From positions 1 through 42,360 of the forward strand of contig CANRPD010000016.1 in NCBI GenBank assembly GCA_947632385.1: 42,360 nt of DNA, read 5' to 3'. Both the position numbers and the translations under genes were made by a program. The notes beneath the pieces were generated by a model, which ran no database searches, was not told where the DNA came from, and worked only from the letters and a program-made list of their open reading frames with translations. The DNA comes from an uncultured Clostridia bacterium. GTDB lineage: Bacteria > Bacillota > Clostridia > Oscillospirales > Acutalibacteraceae. Positions 36,301 to 42,360 of the stretch are shown piece after piece. Positions within the stretch are counted from its first letter, which is position 1. Every line of letters begins with the position of its first letter.

Positions 36301-36334
36301 CCCTTACAGCCCCGGATGAACTGCAAATCCGGTA

Positions 36335-36363
36335 TTGCACAAAAGGGCTCCCGCCCTTATAAT
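36335..36363 (+). promoter_or_regulatory. glnN promoter P2 (downstream of the attenuator)
   Basis: TTGCAC (36335-36340), 17 bases, perfect TATAAT (36358-36363). Starts beyond the terminator, so transcription from here would escape antitermination control. Confidence 0.75.
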
Positions 36364-36417
36364 ATGGGAAACGGGCAATGCCCAGACCGTCCAATCGGAA
36401 TAAGGAGTGGTTTCATT

Positions 36418-38529
<2,112 letters not shown>

Positions 38530-38560
38530 TCTTCGCGTACAAGTTTTCTCCCCATATTGG

Positions 38561-38597
38561 AAAGCTCCCGGACCCCTCTCCGGGGGCTTTCCCTTTT
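38561..38597 (+). terminator. glnN terminator
   Basis: A 12-bp stem with one G-T pair (38561-38572 with 38579-38590) and then CCCTTTT, 31 bases after the stop codon. Confidence 0.85.
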
Positions 38598-38603
38598 CCC
38601 GGG

Positions 38604-38639
38604 CAAAAAAGGGCCCGGAGCTGTCTCCGGGTCCTTTTT
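38604..38639. terminator. Bidirectional terminator between glnN and ppk2
   Basis: A 10-bp stem with one G-T pair (38611-38620 with 38625-38634), preceded by AAAAAA and followed by TTTTT, so it works in both directions; it is the main stop for ppk2. Confidence 0.87.
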
Positions 38640-38661
38640 CGGTCCGTACCGAACACTCTGC

Positions 38662-40131
38662 TTAATCCAGCGCCTTCTCCAGCGCGTCGATGACGATCTT
38701 CAGCGCCTTGATCCGGGCGTACTTCTTGTCCACCGATTCCAAAATGTGCCAGGGGGCATAGGTGGTGCTGGTCTTCTGCAGCATCTCGTCCACCGCCACC
38801 TCGTACTGGTCCCACTTTTCCCGGTTGCGCCAGTCCTCGTCGGTGATCTTCCACTGCTTGGACGGCGTGTTCTGCCGGTCGGTGAACCGCTCCAGCTGGG
38901 TGTCCTTGTCGATCTGCACCCAGAACTTGATGATCACCGCGCCCCAGTTGTGCAGCTCCTGCTCGAACTCGTTCATCTCGTAATAGGCCCGCTGCCACTC
39001 GTTTTCGGTGCAGAAGCCCTCCAGCCGTTCCACCATGACCCGCCCGTACCAGCTGCGGTCAAAGATAGTGATGTGCCCGGTCTTGGGCAGCCGCGTCCAG
39101 AACCGCCACAGATAGTGCCGCGCCTTCTCGTGGGGCTCCGGGCTGGCGATGGGCATCACCTCATAGCCTCTCGGGTCCAGTGCCCCGGTCAGCCGCTTGA
39201 TGTTCCCGCCCTTGCCGGCGGCGTCCTGTCCTTCGTACACGATGATCACCGGCACCCGCTTGCGGTACAGCCGGTAGTGCAGGGCGCTGAGCTTCTTCTG
39301 CAGCCGCTCCAGCTCCTCCCGGTACTCCTCCTCGCTGATGGACTTGCTCAGGTCCACGTCCTTGAGCTTGGGCATCTGCTTCAGCGGGAAGTTGTTGGGC
39401 AGCAGCGGCACCGCCAGGCTGCCGTTCTTCAGGGCGGTGTCGATGCCCGTGGCCAGGGTCTCCAGCACCTGCATCTCGGCAAACTTCCGGTTCTCCGAGT
39501 CGATGAGATACCAGGGCGCGCTGGGCACGTTGGTGTCGTCCAGATACTGGTCGAAGGCCTCTTCGCACTGCTTATAGTGATTGTTCTGCCACACGTCGTT
39601 GTCGCTGACCCGCCAGGCGGTGTCCTTGCTGGCCAGCAGGCTCTCGATGCGCTGCTTCTGCTCCTTCTTCCCGATGTGGAAGAAGAACTTCACCAGCAGA
39701 TACCCGTTGTCGGTCAGCCCCCGCTCGAACCGGCGGATGCTCTCCACCCGGCCGGCATAGGCCTTCTCGTCCAGCTGGCCGTTGAGCTTGTCCCGGACCA
39801 CCTCATCCATCCAGCCGGAATCCAGCAGGGTGAACTTCCCGGCCTCGGGGATCTTCTCAAAGTACCGGCACAAAAACGGCTTGCGCCGCTCCTCCTCGGT
39901 GGGCGCGGCCATGGTGTAGACCTTGAAAAATCTGGGGTCGATGTTGCGGATGATCTGCCCGATGGCGCTGCCCTTCCCGGCGGCGCCCCAGCCCTCCACC
40001 AGCACGATGACCGGCAGCTTCCGCTCCTTGAGCAGCATCTGCTGCTCCCCCAGCCGTTCTCTGGCCGCCCGGATCCGGGCCTTCATCTCGTCCTTTTCCG
40101 GCTTCTCCGGCCGGTTCCAATCCTTCAGCAT
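38662..40131 (-). CDS. Two-domain PPK2 family polyphosphate phosphotransferase (class II, PAP-like)
   Basis: 489 residues, two PPK2 domains in tandem, the layout of class II PPK2 enzymes such as polyphosphate:AMP phosphotransferase, which makes ADP from AMP with polyphosphate as donor. Domain 1 (about 40-240) has a changed Walker A, EGWGAAGKGSA, lacking the Asp of GxDAAGKG; domain 2 (about 285-489) has the full EGQDAAGKGGNIKRL and FDRSWYGRVMVERLEGF, so it should be the catalytic one. The ATG at 40131 has AAGGGGGAG before it; the longer open frame crosses the promoter. Cytoplasmic. Single gene with its own promoter and terminator. Confidence 0.9.
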   Translation of the reverse strand: MLKDWNRPEKPEKDEMKARIRAARERLGEQQMLLKERKLPVIVLVEGWGAAGKGSAIGQIIRNIDPRFFKVYTMAAPTEEERRKPFLCRYFEKIPEAGKFTLLDSGWMDEVVRDKLNGQLDEKAYAGRVESIRRFERGLTDNGYLLVKFFFHIGKKEQKQRIESLLASKDTAWRVSDNDVWQNNHYKQCEEAFDQYLDDTNVPSAPWYLIDSENRKFAEMQVLETLATGIDTALKNGSLAVPLLPNNFPLKQMPKLKDVDLSKSISEEEYREELERLQKKLSALHYRLYRKRVPVIIVYEGQDAAGKGGNIKRLTGALDPRGYEVMPIASPEPHEKARHYLWRFWTRLPKTGHITIFDRSWYGRVMVERLEGFCTENEWQRAYYEMNEFEQELHNWGAVIIKFWVQIDKDTQLERFTDRQNTPSKQWKITDEDWRNREKWDQYEVAVDEMLQKTSTTYAPWHILESVDKKYARIKALKIVIDALEKALD

Positions 40132-40181
40132 GTGGGCTCCCCCTTTGGGCGGATGTAAAACTTTTCCGCGATATTGGAAAA

Positions 40182-40210
40182 ATTTTAGCACATATTCCAC
40201 CAAAACGCAA
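40182..40210 (-). promoter_or_regulatory. ppk2 promoter
   Basis: Minus strand TTGCGT (40205-40210), 17 bases, extended -10 TGC-TAAAAT with TAAAAT at 40182-40187. Confidence 0.7.
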
Positions 40211-40256
40211 GGGGTTTTCCCATTCCGGGCACTTTTTTCTCCACCCATCCCCTCTC

Positions 40257-40285
40257 TTGCGTTTTCCCGTGGAAAGGAGTATACT
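40257..40285 (+). promoter_or_regulatory. LtaS-like gene promoter
   Basis: TTGCGT (40257-40262), 17 bases, TATACT (40280-40285), 54 bases before the start codon; divergent from the ppk2 promoter. Confidence 0.75.
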
Positions 40286-40339
40286 ACATGGTGTCCGTTG
40301 GTGTCCGTCATCCCCGCTGCTGCCCCTAAGGAGGCCCCT

Positions 40340-42178
40340 ATGAGATCCCTCGCCCCACTGATCCGCTCCCTGCGCGAAAAGCTCTGGCTGACCCTGACCC
40401 TGCTGGTCCTTGCCGGCATGGGCATCGGCCTCGTCTCCCTGCTCTTCGCCGCCGCCGACCGCCGCTGGGAGCTGTTTGCCGGCTACCTGTCCCAGCCCCT
40501 GCTGATCGTCCTCAACCTGCTGCCGCCGGTGGTCCTCTGCCTGTTTTTGTATTTTCTGTTCCACCGCGCCTGGCTGGCCTATGCCGTCACCGCGGCGGTG
40601 GTCTACGTGCTCAGCCTGGCCAACTGGTTCAAGCTCACCTTCCGGGACGACCCCGTGATGTTCGGGGACCTGTTCCTGGTGCAGGAGGCCGGCAACATGC
40701 TGGGCCGGTATTCCCTCTTCGTCACCACCACCATGGTCCTCAGCGCCCTGCTCCTGATTCTGGGGGGCGTGGTGCTCTTCTTCTTCGCCCGGGGCCGCAT
40801 CCGGCGCATGCCCCTGCGCCTGGGCCTGGCGGCGCTGGTGCTGGTGCTGTGCCTGCCCCTTTCCCGCCTCTACACCAGCGAGGACCTCTACAACGATCGC
40901 ACCGAGAACCCCGCCCTGCTCAACCGCTGGGCGGCCACCCAGCTCTACACCTCCAAGGGCCTCCTCTACCCCTTCCTCCACAGCGTGGCCTCCACCGTGG
41001 ACACCCCGCCCGACGGCTACCGCAAGGAGGCCGTGGAGGCCCAGCTTGCCGCCTACACCGACGCCGACATCCCCGCGGACAAGAAGGTGGACGTGCTGGG
41101 CGTGATGCTGGAGGCCTTCAACGACTTCTCCAAGTTCGACCAGATCCAGTTCGCCCAGGACGTCTACGCCGACTTCCACGCCCTGGAGGCGGAATCCTAC
41201 ACCGGCAACCTGGTCACCAGCATCTTTGCCGGGGGCACCGTGGCCACCGAGCGCGCCTTCCTCACCGGCATGTCGGACCTGGGCTCCCTGCGGGGCCGCA
41301 CCAACTCCTACGCCTGGTACTTTGCGGACCAGGGCTACACCGTCACCGGCAGCCACCCCTGCTACCAGTGGTTCTACAACCGGGAAAACGTGAACCGCTT
41401 CCTGGGCTTCTCCTCCTACCTCTTCTCCGAGAACCACTACGCCGCCCTGGCCGCCGACGGCCACATCGCCATGGACGACGTGTTCTTCCCGGAGCTCATC
41501 CGCCTGTACGACGCCCACCTGGAAGAGGACGGCAGCCCCTATTTCTCCTTCTCCGTCACCTACCAGGGCCACGGCCCCTATGCCACGGACACCAACCAGT
41601 GGGGCGAGGATTTCGTCGTCCCCGGGGTCTACACGCCGGAATCCCAAAACATCCTGAACAACTACTTCGGCTCCGTGCGGTCCACCACACGGCAGCTCTC
41701 CGCCTTCGTGGACCATTTCCGCGCCTCCCAGCGCCCCGTGGTGCTGGTGATCTTCGGCGACCACAACCCCTGGCTGGGGGACAACAGCTCCGTCTACAAG
41801 GAGCTGGGCATCGACCTGGACTGGTCCGACAAGGCCTCCTTCATGAACTACTATGCCACCCGGTACCTCATCTGGGCCAACGACGCCGCCAAGCGCGTCC
41901 TGGGCAACGATTTCACCGGCTCCGGCCCGGACCTCTCCCCCAATTTCCTCATGAACCAGGTCTTTGCCCTGTGCGGCTTTACCGGCGACGCCTACATGCA
42001 GTACACCACCCACCTGATGCAGTCCCTGCCGGTGCGCACCTCCCTGGGCATCAGCTATGCCGCCCCGGGGGTCACCCTCTCCCCGGAGGAGCAGGCCGCC
42101 CTGGTGCAGGAGGATCGCTGGGCGGAGTACTACCGCCGCACCCAGTTCCAGTACGGGGACCTCTGGGACGCGCGGTGA
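40340..42178 (+). CDS. LtaS-like membrane sulfatase-fold phosphoglycerol transferase
   Basis: 612 residues. Five membrane helices (about 14-36, 53-74, 76-96, 125-150, 159-176) and then an extracellular sulfatase-fold domain, the LtaS plan for transferring glycerol phosphate from phosphatidylglycerol to a glycolipid or glycan. Metal/active-site parts: VMLEAFNDF (Glu), nucleophile Thr in FAGGTVATERAFLTG, FSVTYQGHGPY, and VIFGDHNPW. The ATG at 40340 follows AAGGAGG at 40328-40334. Whether it makes lipoteichoic acid or modifies another polymer cannot be told. Monocistronic. Its stop is 10 bases before a cloverleaf repeat. Confidence 0.9.
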   Translation: MRSLAPLIRSLREKLWLTLTLLVLAGMGIGLVSLLFAAADRRWELFAGYLSQPLLIVLNLLPPVVLCLFLYFLFHRAWLAYAVTAAVVYVLSLANWFKLTFRDDPVMFGDLFLVQEAGNMLGRYSLFVTTTMVLSALLLILGGVVLFFFARGRIRRMPLRLGLAALVLVLCLPLSRLYTSEDLYNDRTENPALLNRWAATQLYTSKGLLYPFLHSVASTVDTPPDGYRKEAVEAQLAAYTDADIPADKKVDVLGVMLEAFNDFSKFDQIQFAQDVYADFHALEAESYTGNLVTSIFAGGTVATERAFLTGMSDLGSLRGRTNSYAWYFADQGYTVTGSHPCYQWFYNRENVNRFLGFSSYLFSENHYAALAADGHIAMDDVFFPELIRLYDAHLEEDGSPYFSFSVTYQGHGPYATDTNQWGEDFVVPGVYTPESQNILNNYFGSVRSTTRQLSAFVDHFRASQRPVVLVIFGDHNPWLGDNSSVYKELGIDLDWSDKASFMNYYATRYLIWANDAAKRVLGNDFTGSGPDLSPNFLMNQVFALCGFTGDAYMQYTTHLMQSLPVRTSLGISYAAPGVTLSPEEQAALVQEDRWAEYYRRTQFQYGDLWDAR

Positions 42179-42188
42179 CCGCCGGCAC

Positions 42189-42265
42189 GCCGCCTCGCGC
42201 CGTGCTGCGCACGGCCGCCCCGCCTGCGGCGGGGCCCCGGCCTGCGGCCGGGGCGGCGAGGCGGC
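42189..42265 (+). repeat. Cloverleaf repeat, copy IV (divergent sequence, same fold)
   Basis: Outer stem 42189-42198 with 42256-42265 (10 bp, GCCGCCTCGC/GCGAGGCGGC). It closes three hairpins, each with a TGC loop: 42199-42205/42209-42215, 42217-42224/42228-42235 and 42236-42242/42246-42252. The outer arm differs from copies I and II by a T-A to C-G change on both sides, so pairing is kept. It could also serve as an LtaS-gene terminator, but there is no T-tract. Confidence 0.82.
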
Positions 42266-42360
42266 GGCCGGCTCCTTCCGCTCCCCCTTGTAGGTTTGTC
42301 AATGATATTGGACAGTGGAAGGGAAAGGATTAGAGAAGAAAGAGAGGAGTTTCTCACGAG
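42266..42360. other. Window edge, nothing assigned
   Basis: G/A-rich sequence with a GAGAGGAG ribosome-site-like stretch close to the end, which may precede a plus-strand gene beyond the window. No reading frame can be supported here. Confidence 0.3.

Overview
The window comes from a high-GC anaerobic member of the Clostridia, most likely an Oscillospiraceae-type gut bacterium. This is an inference. It rests on the DapL route to lysine and meso-DAP, type III glutamine synthetase, a clostridial-type ANTAR regulator inside a glutamate-synthase operon, a Cys-type sulfatase that needs an anaerobic maturase, an NhaC antiporter, and clean AGGAGG ribosome sites with sigma-A promoters. Thirty-four genes are supported. 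There is no tRNA, rRNA, CRISPR array or transposase. Very long open frames antisense to the genes are high-GC shadows.

Layout. 0.2-0.7 kb: flavin-binding Nim-like protein (+). 0.8-6.3 kb, minus strand: PHP phosphatase, NUDIX hydrolase, Lrp/AsnC regulator, aminotransferase and DUF362-ferredoxin, then ispE after a repeat-filled gap. 6.5-9.3 kb (+): type B carboxylesterase and sulfatase. 9.4-11.0 kb (-): NhaC. 11.2-17.6 kb (-): a complete F1Fo ATP synthase operon in which a second b-like stalk arm, the delta C-terminal domain and alpha are one polypeptide. 17.6-18.8 kb: non-coding repeat region. 18.8-24 kb (-): dapL-araD, then dapF-pyrG-alkD. 24.0-29.2 kb (-): carA and a carB-dapF fusion. 29.3-35.9 kb (-): a nitrogen operon with glutamate synthase split into three proteins, a degenerate glutamine synthetase homologue, an ANTAR antiterminator and purF. 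36.4-38.5 kb (+): type III glutamine synthetase glnN. 38.7-42.2 kb: two-domain PPK2 (-) and an LtaS-like enzyme (+).

How the genes work together. The right half is organised around glutamine. GlnN makes it, and the split GOGAT, PurF, CarA/CarB and PyrG spend it. The glutamate-synthase operon and the divergent glnN both carry a leader hairpin with the identical hexaloop AAAGGC lying over the 5' arm of an intrinsic terminator. That is the expected target type of the ANTAR protein encoded in the same operon. The GS homologue beside this regulator has lost most metal-binding residues, so a glutamine-sensing pseudoenzyme/antiterminator pair is a strong hypothesis.

The most unusual items are: (1) the b'-delta-alpha ATP synthase fusion; (2) the ANTAR hairpin regulon with the pseudo-GS; (3) a dispersed intergenic cloverleaf repeat, an outer stem closing three hairpins, with two complete matching copies, one truncated copy and one more divergent but topologically identical copy, showing compensatory base changes; (4) the CarB-DapF fusion next to a second free-standing dapF.
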